Source: Rhododendron vialii (taxonomy: Eukaryota; Streptophyta; Magnoliopsida; Ericales; Ericaceae). From it: a DNA stretch of 64,000 bases. The notes beneath the pieces were generated by a model. It made no database searches and was not told the DNA's origin. It saw only the letters and a list, made by a program, of their open reading frames with translations. The first letter of the stretch is position 1. Each line of letters opens with the position of its first letter. Shown piece by piece: positions 23,034 to 34,752 of the stretch. The stretch is taken from contig NC_080563.1 in the NCBI RefSeq assembly GCF_030253575.1, forward strand, positions 14,403,001 to 14,467,000. The letters run 5' to 3'. Both the position numbers and the translations under genes were made by a program.

Positions 23034-25103
23034 ATGTCAAACCATAAAGTTCACCCATTGATGACAAAAGGGAAAGAATCTTGTCATCACAAAAGTGGAT
23101 TTAGCTTTCAAGTAATGGCGTGCAACTTGCTATCTCTCTCTCCCTAAGGAAATGTAGGAACAATTAAATTTAATTATTGAAAACAAATTGCTAGTTTTAG
23201 TTATCTAAGGGCTAAAATTTGATGAGTTGCAAAATTTGATTATTCTAATGTGATCTCTTTCTTGAACAAATATTGCTAACTTTAGCAATCTTTTGAAAGC
23301 AACATTTTGACAGTAGAACAGCAATAGTATAAAGTTATGAACCCGCCCATTATATTCCTTGTTTTCTTGTTTTTGGTGGCCTGCACCTAAACTGTACCTG
23401 ATAATATTTTAGAATCACCGACACCAATAGGGGAAGCTAACCTCCAACTTTAGAATCACCGACACCAATTGGGGAAGCTAACCTCCAACTAGAGCTACAA
23501 GCAGCGGCCTAGCCATGAATAAGGAGCACTGGGGCACAATAAAATACATGCTCAAGAAAAAAAATTTGTAACAAGATGATACGACAATACGAGTTTCTTT
23601 CATTGAGAACACTTCCAAAAAGCAATATACTAATCATCCCACGTTAGAGGTAATAACCTTTCCATAAAAAAGAAAAAAGAAAAAGAAGAGAGACTATTAT
23701 TGTTATGAAAAAAAATGACTAAAGTAAGGCTTTACAATAGACCACGACGAGTTTTCTTGTTTTGAAGAAAGAGTAAAGGAGTGAATGCACGTTGTCCAAG
23801 CGCAGGGTCCGACGCCAAGCGATCGGCATCCAACGAGCTCCGACGTTGCAGCTGGGTCAAGACCCAGAGAAGCTGCACTTTAGTCTGCTACTGCGTGGTT
23901 CCAGCTTGGCTTTTGGAAAGGAACAAAAAGGAATTTACTATGTTCTAGAAGCAAAGCAGTGTTTGCATACTATCTAGTTTTAGGCATAAAAGCAAAACAA
24001 ACATATATTTTAGCCATGTCGATCTAATGCAATAACGAAGTTCTATGAACCCAAAAACGTAAAATAACACGAAACTCGACTTCCTAGCTATTACTATTTG
24101 GTAATAACTGGAGTTCCAACCAAAATCGCCAGATCATTAATAGTAAGTAGAGTCCCCACCAAAACCACCTGATTTAAGAGTCTGCCATAATTTTGAGTGT
24201 CCTTAAACATAGAAGTTAGAGGCATTTGGCACACCCATGGTACCACCCAACACTTGAACCTTTGATCCGTACAGACACCCGACTTGAGTTTACGGGTCCT
24301 TGTAACATAGCTCTAGCCTGTAACCACAATTTTGCAATCATCATCTGAACTACAAATTCCCAGCATAAGACAAAGTCAATGTATCAAGATTTTCTGCAAT
24401 AAAATTAGCAGGTCAAAAAAAGCAGTGAATCTTTTACAGTTCCATCCGCTCCATGTACTCCTCATGTTGAATTTGGAGGGAGAAATGGCTAGAAGAACCC
24501 TCTCCCACCCATTCAGACTGTCGGTTCCGGTTTATGTTATGGGCCCCGGCATCAGGTTACCGCAGTTGACGCCAAGGAAATAGCAGCCCGGGGGTTCAAT
24601 TAGTGTAGTGGCCAAGTTGCTTTCCAAAAATACTTTTGGGCTGTTGACAAGCATTTTTGAACCAGTGCAAGAGTTGAGCAGCACTATGTTTACTTATAAC
24701 GAGATAGGGAGTTTCCTTGACACCTTCTTCATGTATGCATGTATATAAACCTCAAATGGGTTGGTACTATATAGGTAGGTTAAATCTCTTTGGTGCTTTT
24801 GCACCTAACTGATCCTCCACTACACTTTTATCTCAAGCAAAACCATTTACGTATTCTCCCATTCAGACTACTAAATATAACTTTGGTCTCTCTCTCTCTC
24901 TCGTATACTTTTCCCAACTCGTAGCCATCAAATATGCAATTGACGCAAACATTGATGACTAGTTGAGAATTTCTCCACGGAAACATTGAAGTTCAATGCA
25001 CAAACGTTGCTACTATCCATTAAAGGGAAAAAAGAGAGCAAGAAATCACCATACCTAGTGCACAAGGCTGCCTCTTAAAGAATGGGCGTGGAGAGGTAGT
25101 AGG
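23034..25103. other. Spacer with a 41-bp tandem repeat
   Basis: 23408-23489 holds two adjacent 41-bp units (TTAGAATCACCGACACCAAT...) differing at one base. The remaining 2 kb has no supported gene; the open frame near 23792-23977 lacks homology and a plausible context. Confidence 0.5.
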
Positions 25104-25703
25104 TGTTAAAGCATGAAACTCCAAATCAATTGGCAAAGAGTAAAAAGATTGCTCAGGCTCATATACTAGTTTTGGAGGAGATAATTAACCAATATGGAAC
25201 AAATCTCAACATTTTCCCGCATGTGCGACCCTTGACTCACACGTGGAGAGGTAAACAAAGGATCCATAACACTTGGATCACAACGGTGCACTTATGGCAC
25301 AAACAATGGGGAATAAATTTTCCGAAACCCTAACTCTGATACCATGTTAAAGCATCTAACTCCAAACCAATTGATTATAGGTTGAGTAACCTCTAAAATA
25401 TATTAACTAAGCTTGAGTGGCTTGAATAAGCGATGTGAGACAAGTTTAACACTCCTCCCTACGTGCAGCCCAAATGCACGTGGAGGTGACAGACTAGGAG
25501 ATCAAGAGCTGATCGACGGACTCGAGTGACAAAGACTTTCCCACGAGAGGTGAGGCCACTCAAGACCTAGCTCTGATGCCATGTTAAATTTCTTGGAGGG
25601 TTAATTCCAACATAAAATCAATTGGCAAAGAGTAGGAAGGGCGCCTAGGCTCGTATACTAGTTTTGGATGAGATAATTAACAAATATGGGACAAATCCCA
25701 ACA
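25104..25703 (-). mobile_element. Tandem TRIM retrotransposon array (LTR-int-LTR-int-LTR)
   Basis: Three LTR-like units begin TGTTAA and end (T/C)AACA: 25104-25211, 25345-25451 and 25582-25703. They are separated by two internal domains of about 130 bp (25212-25344, 25452-25581). Each internal domain ends, just before the next LTR, in CTCTGATACCA or CTCTGATGCCA; on the minus strand this reads TGGTATCAGAG, the initiator-Met tRNA primer-binding site next to a 5' LTR. LTR 1 and LTR 3 share AATCAATTGGCAAAGAGTA. No coding capacity, as expected of terminal-repeat retrotransposons in miniature. Confidence 0.75.
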
Positions 25704-27600
25704 CTACTAACAACAATCACTAAAACAACCAACTTGCCAAAACAATGACCAACAACAACCAATGAAACAACTTTAACGACCAACGGAACAGCTTTCAATA
25801 GCAACAAACGAATTCAACGACCAACAGAAACCAACGGAATGATCTTAACGACCAACAGCAACCAACGGACTTCAACGACCAACGGAACAACTTTCAATAG
25901 AAATGAACAAGACAATTGCAACCGCCACCAATTGAACAACTTCAACAACCAACAAAACCAATTTCAACTACCAACCTCAACAACCAATAATAACTAACTT
26001 CAACGACTAACAAACTTCAACAACCAAAAGCAACCAACGGATCAACCACCAATATTCCACCAATTACCGACCAACCACAACCCACCAATCTAACAACCAA
26101 CTACGAACCATCGAACAACTAAGAAGCAATTAAATAGATCACCATGTAATAAATATCATCAAAGGAACGAAGGTAATAGATTGCCTCTCACCAAACCTGT
26201 AACGCCCCGAGCAGACCACTAGTCCAGTACCCTGATTTTGATCCACAAGCCACACCACATAGTCCAAAAGCTTAAGTACAAGGTACTAGTAGTAGCCCAC
26301 AAGGTTTGTTATATGCCCAAGATCATCCATGTAGACTTTCGATGTGGGACGGGGTGTTACAATCTCCCCAACTTTATAGCCTCGCGCCCTCGTGAGGGCT
26401 TGAGCACTATAATCACCATTATAAATCAAACCAACAACCAAATCAAACCAAACTCCAAGGGCCCACACGGTCGTGTACATGGATGGCTTTGATACCACCT
26501 GTAACGCCTCGAGCAGACCACTGGCCCAGTACCCTGATTTTGATCCACAGGCCACACCACATGGCCCAAAAGCTTAAGCACAAAGTACTAGTTACTGCCC
26601 ACAAGGTTTGTTATATGCCCAAGATCATCCATGTAGACTTTCGATGTGGGACGGGGTGTTACAAAACCAAGAAGAGCCCAACAAATTACCAACAACAGTA
26701 GAGCTAGAACCCAAAGTAGGCTTAGCAGTCTCATCCATTGCACCGAATCAACAACCTCCAATCAGAACCAACAAAATCCACTAACAAGAGCAATGGAAGA
26801 AATGATCACCACAACCTCAACAGACAAAACAACCAACTGAACCGCCAACCAACTGATGAAATTTCTAACAACTAATCAACAATAAACAATGAACCACCAA
26901 CTAAAAATAAGCATCAGACAACTACCAACAATACCAATATGAATATTCCTTCGGCAACCAAAAGCAGAACCAGCAACAACTCGAAACATCAATAGGCCAA
27001 TCGAGACAGCATCATACACCAACCCAGCGAGAAATAGAGGGGCGAATAGTGGATGAGTGCAAACCGGAGAGTATTCAGAACAAGAACCACGGCAAATAAA
27101 GATAGATCACAACGAGAAATACAACAACTAGTATTGTCGGCAACTGAGAAAGGATTTTGAGGACAGAGTTAGGGTTTTCGAGGACTGGGTAAGGCTAACG
27201 AGCATGAGGGTGGAGTTTTCGAGTATGGGTAAAGAGGTTTGAGTACAGAAAATGGATTTTCGGAGGGGTTTCAAAGGGTTTAAGGTGGCAACCGGTGGTT
27301 TTGAGCACTCGGATGGCGTTTGCGAGTGCTGGGTATAGTTGGCGAGTGTTTGGGTGAGATTTTCGAGTGTGTAGGTGAGGGGTTCAAGGTCAAATGAGCA
27401 TGGTTTAGGGTTTCGAGTGTGTGTGTGACTGGTTTAAGGTTTTCGAGAGGGTACAAGTACTGGGTGTCGGTTTACATATGGGATTTCATGTGTGTGGTCT
27501 ACTGGTCGATGTAGGGAGGGCAACAATGGTTGATGATGGTGGATTGGGGTGGTGGGTGGCGGCAAGTTTAGGGTTTAGGTTAAGGGTTGTTATGATATCA
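25704..27600. repeat. CAAC-rich cryptic simple-sequence region
   Basis: From about 25,704 to 26,150 and again 26,690-27,130 the plus strand is dominated by degenerate CAAC / ACCAAC units. An intact TRIM interrupts it at 26198-26663. From 27,130 to 27,600 the base composition flips to GT-rich with recurring GGTTTTCGAG-type motifs. It may be the decayed interior of an element ending at the LTR at 27601-27741. No gene recognised. Confidence 0.5.
26198..26663 (-). mobile_element. Intact TRIM retrotransposon
   Basis: Two 164-bp LTRs, 26198-26361 and 26500-26663, are nearly identical, starting TGTAACGCC and ending GGGGTGTTACA. The 5-bp duplication AAACC flanks both sides exactly (26193-26197, 26664-26668). 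The 138-bp internal region has, on the minus strand, TGGTATCAAAGCC three bases after the 5' LTR (Met-tRNA primer-binding site) and AAGTTGGGGAGAT before the 3' LTR (polypurine tract). It therefore has all cis-signals and no protein. Confidence 0.9.
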
Positions 27601-27741
27601 TGTTGTTAGGAAGGATAAGAAAAATGCGTAGGGTGTTAATAACCCTAACACATAACAATCTAATTTATGTAGACGACTCACATATTAAATAGGGTAAACT
27701 AAGTAATGTGGGATTACTATTAATACTAGTATATTCTAACA
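27601..27741 (-). mobile_element. Short LTR, probably of a truncated TRIM or retrotransposon
   Basis: Begins TGTTGTTAGG and ends TTCTAACA. The bases before it, TATGATATCA, read TGATATCATA on the minus strand, a degenerate primer-binding-site match. The partner LTR was not found to the left. Confidence 0.4.
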
Positions 27742-28033
27742 ATAGGTAGCAGCCTTCCCCCAACTTTGTCGCGAAAAGGCTAATTCCCATGCCTTGAACT
27801 AGCACCTCAATGCCAGAAGAGAATAAAAACTTGTTCCTGCCCGCTCCACGTTTCAGTATTACAATTACTCGATAGGAAAAACCATGGTGTATGAATCAGA
27901 TATATGAGACAACATCATAAAGTAGCATAATCCAAACAGCAAATCATCTCTATCATTTGATTTTAGTAATTAACAAACAAAGTACAAAACTTCAAAGAAG
28001 TGGAAGACAAGTACCATAAATTATGCAAGAGAT

Positions 28034-28606
28034 TTATAGAGGTGACAAATGGGCGGGTTGAGTCGGGTTTGGATGAGTTGAAACGGATTACGGATCAAAT
28101 ATGGGCGAGTCAAATATGAGTTAATGATTAACGGTTTGAAACACGTCGGGTCAAATATGGATCAGCTCAAATCCAAACCCTACCCGACCCGTTTTGTTCA
28201 CTACCAGAAAAGTAGTACAGTACTCCACTACCAAAGAGAAGTTGCAGATAGCAGTGGGTTTCCCTAGTTTCTGACATCACTAGTCCTACTAGCATGGCAT
28301 CATAATGTCGAATACGGGTGGTTGTTTTTTGTCATTTTCTTTTCTCCTAGTTTTTTCGACAGTCGCGGCGTCGCCTGCACACTCAAACACATTCAAAAAG
28401 AGGCAGAACCCCACGGGTCTTTCAGCTAAATGGGTCTTTCAGCTAAATAAGCTAATTGAATTTTTTTGTTTTTATTTTTATTTTTTTTGTATTTGTAAAT
28501 TTTGCATCATTTTTTTTAATGAATTTTTGTATTTGTAAATTTTGCATCATTTTTTTTAATGAATTTTTTGTTCTACTCGAAGAGACGAATAAAAAAAGTA
28601 AAAAAT

Positions 28607-28639
<33 letters not shown>

Positions 28640-29241
28640 TAATTTTTGACTTATTTTTTTCGTTATTTAAAATAATTTTGAATTTTGATGATTTACCCAA
28701 AAATTCTGAATTTTGATCATAATTTTTTATTTTTTGTTTCCTCTCAACGAAACGAGTCAAAAAATCACAAAAATTTGACGCAAAATTTAAAAACGTAAAA
28801 TTTTTATTGTCTTTCGTTAGGGAATGCGAAGAGAATAATTGAATCAGTGTGGGTAGTTTGTAAAGACTTTTAATTGGTTCCATTCCCATTGAAATAAAAG
28901 GTTTGGCTGGTAAATGGGATCCATGTGGACCCCATTTTCTATTTTTTTTTTTGAAAATTCCTTTCCTGGGAGTAAAAGAACAGAGCCGTGAGGGATAGAA
29001 AAGCTGACATACGGGAATTAATGCCAGCACGTGAAATGCAGATATTCGAAAATTTTAGATTTTATTTGGGTATTTTAATATCAGTCCATATTGAACCCAT
29101 TTTTAACTCATCTAAACCCATTGAAATATGGATTTATATGGGTTCAATCCATTATATAATATGGGCGAATAGAGTTGAGTTAGGTTATAAGTGGACAGAT
29201 TGAACATGTTAAAAAAATATAGGTTAAAATCGTCACCTTTA
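28034..29241. mobile_element. Non-autonomous hAT-like transposon, copy 3
   Basis: Left end TAGAGGTGACAAATGGGCGGG from 28037, right end CGTCACCTTTA to 29241, same family as the elements at 8178 and 11493. CAAGAGA occurs on both sides (28026-28032 and 29242-29248), a likely 8-bp duplication with one mismatch and a few extra bases at the left junction. The interior is AT-rich, with a 40-bp direct tandem duplication (28489-28567) and a GA microsatellite (28620-28639). No transposase. Confidence 0.7.
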
Positions 29242-29405
29242 CAAGAGAAGGTCAGAATGCACTTTTCCACAACAGGTAAACACAATCAGTCGAAGTCTAA
29301 GAAGGTTGCTGAGAAATGGTCCTAATTCGGAGTGGATTTTAAAAGAAATGTAGTAGTCATCATTTTTTTACTACCAAATTCAACGAGGTCAGCCAGCAAG
29401 TTCAC

Positions 29406-29413
29406 TATAAATA
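29406..29413 (+). promoter_or_regulatory. TATA box of the EXLB gene
   Basis: TATAAATA 82 bp upstream of the EXLB start codon, with a pyrimidine-rich leader between. Confidence 0.65.
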
Positions 29414-29494
29414 GCACAACATTTGCTCACTTGATGCACTACCACTTTTTCCTTCTTTCTTTCTTTGCTCTTCTGCTTTCTTCTGTTATTATCA

Positions 29495-32400
29495 ATGGCG
29501 TTTTCTCAATTGTTTGTTTTGTCCCTATTTGCAAGTTTTCTTCTCATGCAAACTCCGGGGGATGCAGCAACATGCAGTGACTGTTTCACTCGTTCTCGAG
29601 CAGCTTACTACCCGAATTCTGATGAAAAGGGAACAGAAAGTGGGATTTCTAACTGCATAAAAACATACATTTGTATCCATAACTTGACCTTTATTGACGT
29701 CTGAACCGTATTGATCTTGATTGAATTGCAGCTGGGAGATGTGGTTTTGGAACATTTGGAGCAACAATAAATGGTGGGGATGTAGCAGCTGCATCTGATC
29801 TCTATCGTGATGGCGTAGGCTGTGGTGCTTGCTACCAGGTGATGTATCTAATTATTTTGAACGGGAAAAGAAAGAAAAAAGAACAGGAGGCTGAAATTTG
29901 AAAATCCACTAATGGTTTTGCTTTCTGCACTATATAGGACTAAAATGATGGTTGTTCTTTGTTTCACCAGGTAAGGTGCACCAACAGTAATTATTGCTCA
30001 GACAAAGGCACGACTGTGGTCGTCACTGACCATGGTTCAAGCGATCAAACTGATTTCATCATGAGCAGGCGGGCATTTAGTCGGATAGCTCAGACTACAG
30101 ATGCAGCTGCATCTCTACTAGCCCTTGGCGTGGTTGACATTGAATATCGACGGTAATAGCCATAACTGTATCCTTCTGATAACCATGAGAATAATTTCCA
30201 GATAATACAGTTTTTACCATAATATAAGCCAACCAGGGAATTTTTATGATAAACAGTAACAGAAAATGATATCACTATGCTACAAGAAATAACTGAACCT
30301 TTGGGTCCTGTTTGTTTGTCTGCGTTAAAGCATAGGACTGTATATCCAATGGAACCACATATTCCAGTTTTGATTGAAACTTTTACGGATATCCCACAAA
30401 ACACGGGATATATAGTACCTCTTCGCTACCGATCCGGTAGGCTTACTTTATCGAATGAGATTATAACAGTTATTGGTAGAACTGAACCCCAGCCTTTGGT
30501 TAGATCACCCTCTGCCGGATGCAGAGAACTCTATCACACAAGATAAAAGGAAGTTTAGAACACGCACACGTTCATACTTTTTACTACTACACAGAACAAG
30601 ATTGAACATTTTGGGCCATTTTTCTGAGCCCAAGAAGGTAGTGCACAGCCATCCCACATAGAAAGCCCAGGCCTGCGCTCGAGCCCACTAGCGAAACGGC
30701 AGTACAAAGAAGCATCACAAAGGATTCCCCCTTAGAGCCCATGTCCCTTGAGCACATAGCCAGCTCTATCCCAGCAAACAGCAGAAGGACCCCCAACACC
30801 CCAACAGGAAACTGCTCCAATACCTGTAGTATTCCTTAGAAATGGTTATTTTTCAAAATATTTGGATAAAAGTAAAAAAATTTAACCTTTCCGACTTATC
30901 TCCCAGAATCAACAACCCACCAAAAATAGAAGCAAAACTAAAAAAAAAAAATCAAATAAGGACAAAACGCTAACTTTCAAAAAAAGTTAAGTGAAACTGA
31001 GCCTTAATTAAATGCAACAATACCTTTACCAAGGAGCTTCCCAAGACCAAGCCCAAGCCTAACTTAGCTGCACCAAGAAGGGCCACACAACCACCACTTC
31101 TCCCACCAAACTTGTACTGCCCAGCTAGCCCGCCAGCACCATGGCAACATGGCATGGCCCCAAACCAGCACCCCACCAAATTCATCACCCCAACCGTCAC
31201 CGACACCGACGCCGCCGAGACGTCTCTCCCCGGAAAAAGATCCGACGACAGTTTACACACGGCGATAACCGAGTTCAGAATCGACAAGGGCAATTGCGGG
31301 ATTGTACCCTTGATAAACCCATCTTTCCATGCATTCTTAGATATCTTCACAATTTCGATAGGTGATGGCCCATATTTGAGCCCTTTAACCACTTTAGGCC
31401 CTCTAATAATTGCCAAAACTACCCCCAATAAAAATATGTTGAAAGCAGAGGGAAGAGAAGCTACAATCTTCGTCAATTTCCTCCTTTTCCCAACCCTTTC
31501 TCGATCACCCAAATCACCATCTCTTTCCTCAATTTCTTCATCACCCGCACCATTGACAATTATAATGAAAACGGCACAAATAAGGGCCAAAACCAACCCA
31601 TCTAGGCCCAACCAATGCCTCTGCCCACTCGATTTGGACTTTGAAAAATCTTGCACGTTTCTTATGTACTTAACTGCAGTTAAAGCAAATGATAGCCCTT
31701 GGGCCAATTGAATCCCCCTGACAACAGAAAGCGGTATAAACCTGTATACTAGTTGCATCAGCCCTGTGACACCCAATAGAAATAAAATCGCCCCCGTTAG
31801 AATCCCGGCTGCCATCGCCTCCGGTATGCCGAAATCTGGGTTGGTTATCGCCACTGCAGCGATCGATTTCATCGGTTGGACCGGCATTGGGACGCCGTAA
31901 ATAGCGCCGGTGATGATATTGTAGACCCCGGTGAAAATCAGGGTCGTGCCGAGATTTAGGTCCTTGGCCAGGGTCAAGGCCAATACTATAGGGATGTATG
32001 TGCCCAAATCCCCCATCGCACCGTTCAGTTCAGCCCATTTTGACCTGAAAAGAAGATTGTTTTTCGCTCTGTCGACGACGGTGGCCGGAAAACCCGAAAT
32101 GGGTGGTTGGGCGATGGTTTCCGGTAGGGTATGGAGAGGCGGGTTTTGGTGGGTTTGGGAATCCATTGGAGAGAGTGCCGGAAAACTGTGGGTCCTTTCC
32201 AAATTTTGGCACTCTCAGTGGGTCCTGTTTTATACTTGCCCAAAACGGGTTTGGTCAAAGGGGGAATTGATATTGTGGCTTTAATTGATCAGACTTGAGA
32301 GGTAGGAGTAGTTTTGAAATGAGCAACGTGAACCGTTTAATGAGGCGTGAGGCATCTTACTTGGATGATTCTAGTAGTTCAATTCGAACTGACGATCAGA

Positions 32401-34224
32401 GCAACGTACACGTAGGATATATTCCGAGTTTTGCACGGATGATTTGAATCGTTCAATTATTTTTTTTTAAAAATTGAATGAACTCATGAGAAATCAGTTC
32501 AATTCAATATGTGTATGTGCTCGATCTAATTTTTTTTATTTTTCATTAAGATTTTAGAATCTCGAATTATCTGTACAAAATTCAAAATGGACCTCGCATT
32601 CCCGTTGAAGCGTGTCGGTACCTATAGTGGGGTTCCTTTACTTTATACTAAATTTATTCTTTGTGAAATCACCTGCAGGTGACTTTTCTAGGTCAACCAA
32701 AGAGCAGAGGAAAATGCTATAAAAAAAAGTCCCCTTAACTTTTGTTAAAGTTGAAAAAGTGTATTAAAATATATAAAAAATAAATTTAAAAAATGTGTAA
32801 AAAATGTATTAGAGTACATTTTTTTTTTTTCATTTCATTTTGTTTAGCTTGATAAAAGCACAGCTGTTCCAATAGCAAGACATAAGAATAAAACTAGATT
32901 GTGATAATAAAATAAAAGTTGATTTGCTTAATACATATATTGGAAATCTAAAGGGCAATTGTATAAATAAATACATGGTGGGATAACAAAACACAAGCAC
33001 AGTGACGGAGAATCTCCTATATTACTCATGAATATTGATTGTATGCTATAAAAAAACCATTTTGTTTTTTTGGTGATTTTTGCAATCTCTTATCACATAG
33101 TGTCATCTTCAAAATAGAGAACACTTTTAGTCGACGGCCCGAGCAATCTGGACCATTGATTGCCAAGATCAACAGCCGGGATGTGCACAGCACCTCCCTG
33201 GTTTCATACATTCTATTTCGTAACACGAGCTTCTGCGCTTGCTTTATTTTGCAAAACACTCAAAATACTTCTTGGAAAACAATTTTTAAAAATGCAAGCA
33301 ACCTACTTTTACAAAATCTGAAAAATGTTTTCATATTTCTTAATTGTAAATTTTGCGTAAAAAATGCATTCTTTGAAGTTTTCCATTGTTTTTGTTGATT
33401 CCAAGGAGCATAAACCGAAGGGGGAAAAAAATCAGAAAGTTTGATTTGTTTTTTGTTTTTTTGCAAAGCAAGAATTTTATTGATTCCAAGGAGCATAAAC
33501 TGAAGGGAAAAAAAATCAGACGGTTTTATTTTATTTAATTTTTTTGCCAAGAAAGAATTCTATTGGTTGCATTTAATTGCATTAATCTCACCTGAAGGTG
33601 ATGAGAGTGAAGCCCTCATGGGGATCCCATTCCCATGTCCATGTGGGGGCGTGGTTATCTAATTTTTCGTGTGTAATCTGCTTTCAAGATTCTGCCGTTG
33701 GCCACTTGTGGTGGCGAATTAATTCCTTCCTCTTGACAAAGTCAGTCAGAATTGAGATTCTATTCCACAGCCAAAATAATAGAACTACAGGGGCTTGTTT
33801 GTTTGGAAATAAAGATTATTGGGAGATGCTGCCAAGCAAAGACGCTGCCAAGCACATCCGGATCGTTCAAAAGTGTTTTCAATAGTTTGAATTAAAAAAC
33901 GGACCTTTCCCTGGAAGAGACTGTTTTTAATTCGGATAATTGATTGCTGAGATGGACGATCCGGATGCGCTTGGCAGGGTCGCTGGATTTAATTGGGATT
34001 GTGGTGAAGGAATTATTAGTCGATAGACTAATAATCCAAGAACTATATGAGGGGACAGAATTCCTATCTTGTTTTTGTTTGTGCATGGGATTACACAAGG
34101 GATAGGTCTTATCATGATGTCTATTCCATGTTTGTTTGAAGACTTCTGGACAATGATTAATAGCTCAATTACTGTCTTGTCCCTATTACAATTGTTTAGC
34201 CACTTATGTTTCTTCAACATAAAC

Positions 34225-34279
<55 letters not shown>

Positions 34280-34752
34280 GTCCCATGCAGCTATCCAGGT
34301 AAAAATATAACTATCAAGATTGATGAGAACAGCAACTACCCTCATTACCTGGCTTTTATCATATGGCATCAACAAGGCAAAAAGGATATCACTGCCGTGC
34401 AGCTCTGCGAGGTAACCCCCCCAAAGCACAAGCTAATATACTCAACAAGAAAGCCATTTCCTACCATAGCAATAGTATATAGCTAGCACCCATTTCACTG
34501 CATATAACATCTTATCATGTACATTACTGACAATCAATATAACATTTGCAGACACAAAATTTTGTGTGCAAGCTACTCGATAGGAGCTACGGAGCAGTAT
34601 GGACAACTAATTCACCCCCTAGGGGACCCCTCTCGATAAGGATGCTATTTAGCAATGATGAGGAGGAGACGTGGCTAATTCCAGTTAATAACATACCAGA
34701 AGATTGGAAACCTGGAAATACATATGACTCAGGAGTACAAGTGAACTTGTAG
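29495..34752 (+). CDS. EXLB1: Expansin-like B protein, five exons
   Basis: Exons 29495-29639, 29732-29838, 29971-30152, 34279-34411 and 34552-34752; all GT-AG and all phases close, giving 255 residues, the usual EXLB length. Residues 1-25 form a signal peptide ([20 protein letters not shown]). The double-psi barrel half shows [31 protein letters not shown] and GVVDIEYRR; the grass-pollen/CBM63 half shows [21 protein letters not shown] and [14 protein letters not shown]. Expansins loosen cell walls non-enzymatically. EXLB proteins keep both domains but lack the HFD motif of true expansins, as here ([10 protein letters not shown]), so activity is not proven. Intron 3 is 4.1 kb and contains the whole MOT1 gene on the other strand; its 3' splice site directly follows a (TC)n tract. 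The start was chosen because it begins the signal peptide downstream of a TATA box. Confidence 0.9.
30587..32166 (-). CDS. MOT1: MOT1-type molybdate transporter, nested in EXLB intron 3
   Basis: Exon 1 is 31024-32166 and exon 2 is 30587-30823, joined AAG|GTA in phase 0 across a 200-bp intron with GTATTG donor and CTACAG acceptor. The product is 459 residues. MOT1 (SULTR5 family) proteins are multi-pass membrane carriers for high-affinity molybdate uptake or vacuolar/mitochondrial handling. Diagnostic motifs are [13 protein letters not shown] (about 48-60), [14 protein letters not shown] (about 93-106) and [20 protein letters not shown] (about 339-358). The charged [20 protein letters not shown] loop separates the two halves. 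Exon 2 adds the last hydrophobic segments ([28 protein letters not shown]). The start is the first ATG (MDSQTHQ), about 60 bp after a TATA box; upstream codons in frame lack ATG. No break is seen. Membrane location within the cell cannot be read from sequence. Confidence 0.93.
32228..32234 (-). promoter_or_regulatory. TATA box of MOT1
   Basis: TATAAAA on the minus strand 62 bp upstream of the MOT1 ATG. Its position implies that MOT1 has its own promoter inside the EXLB intron. Confidence 0.55.
33394..33562. repeat. Two-copy tandem repeat, period about 86 bp
   Basis: TTGATTCCAAGGAGCATAAA starts at 33394 and again at 33480; each is followed by a G/A-rich run, AATCAGA and a T-rich tail with AAGAATT. 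Located in EXLB intron 3. Confidence 0.8.
33825..33985. repeat. Small foldback element in EXLB intron 3
   Basis: GCTGCCAAGCACATCCGGATC (left, near 33844) pairs with GACGATCCGGATGCGCTTGGCA (right, ending near 33978). Internal CAAAAGTGTTTT and GATCCGGAT motifs also occur in the foldback at 7278-7399, so the two are distantly related. Confidence 0.6.
34229..34276. repeat. (TC)n microsatellite at the EXLB intron 3 acceptor
   Basis: TC dinucleotides run without interruption into the CAG acceptor at 34276-34278 and thus form the entire polypyrimidine tract for exon 4. Confidence 0.95.

Noticed and set aside
26198..26663. Assignment of the TRIM to the Cassandra family
   Set aside because: I could not find the 5S-RNA-like promoter block expected in Cassandra LTRs.
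25704..27130. Asn/Thr-rich protein gene in the CAAC-rich region
   Set aside because: No long open frame; degenerate simple sequence interrupted by a TRIM.
28452..29030. 192-codon Lys/Phe/Ser-rich frame on the minus strand
   Set aside because: Lies in the AT-rich interior of a hAT-like element and is made of simple repeats.
31112..31711. 199-codon open frame on the plus strand
   Set aside because: Antisense shadow of MOT1 exon 1; no family resemblance.
32161..32202. Longer MOT1 N-terminus starting upstream of MDSQTHQ
   Set aside because: The upstream start is not ATG and lies next to the TATA box, inside the probable leader.
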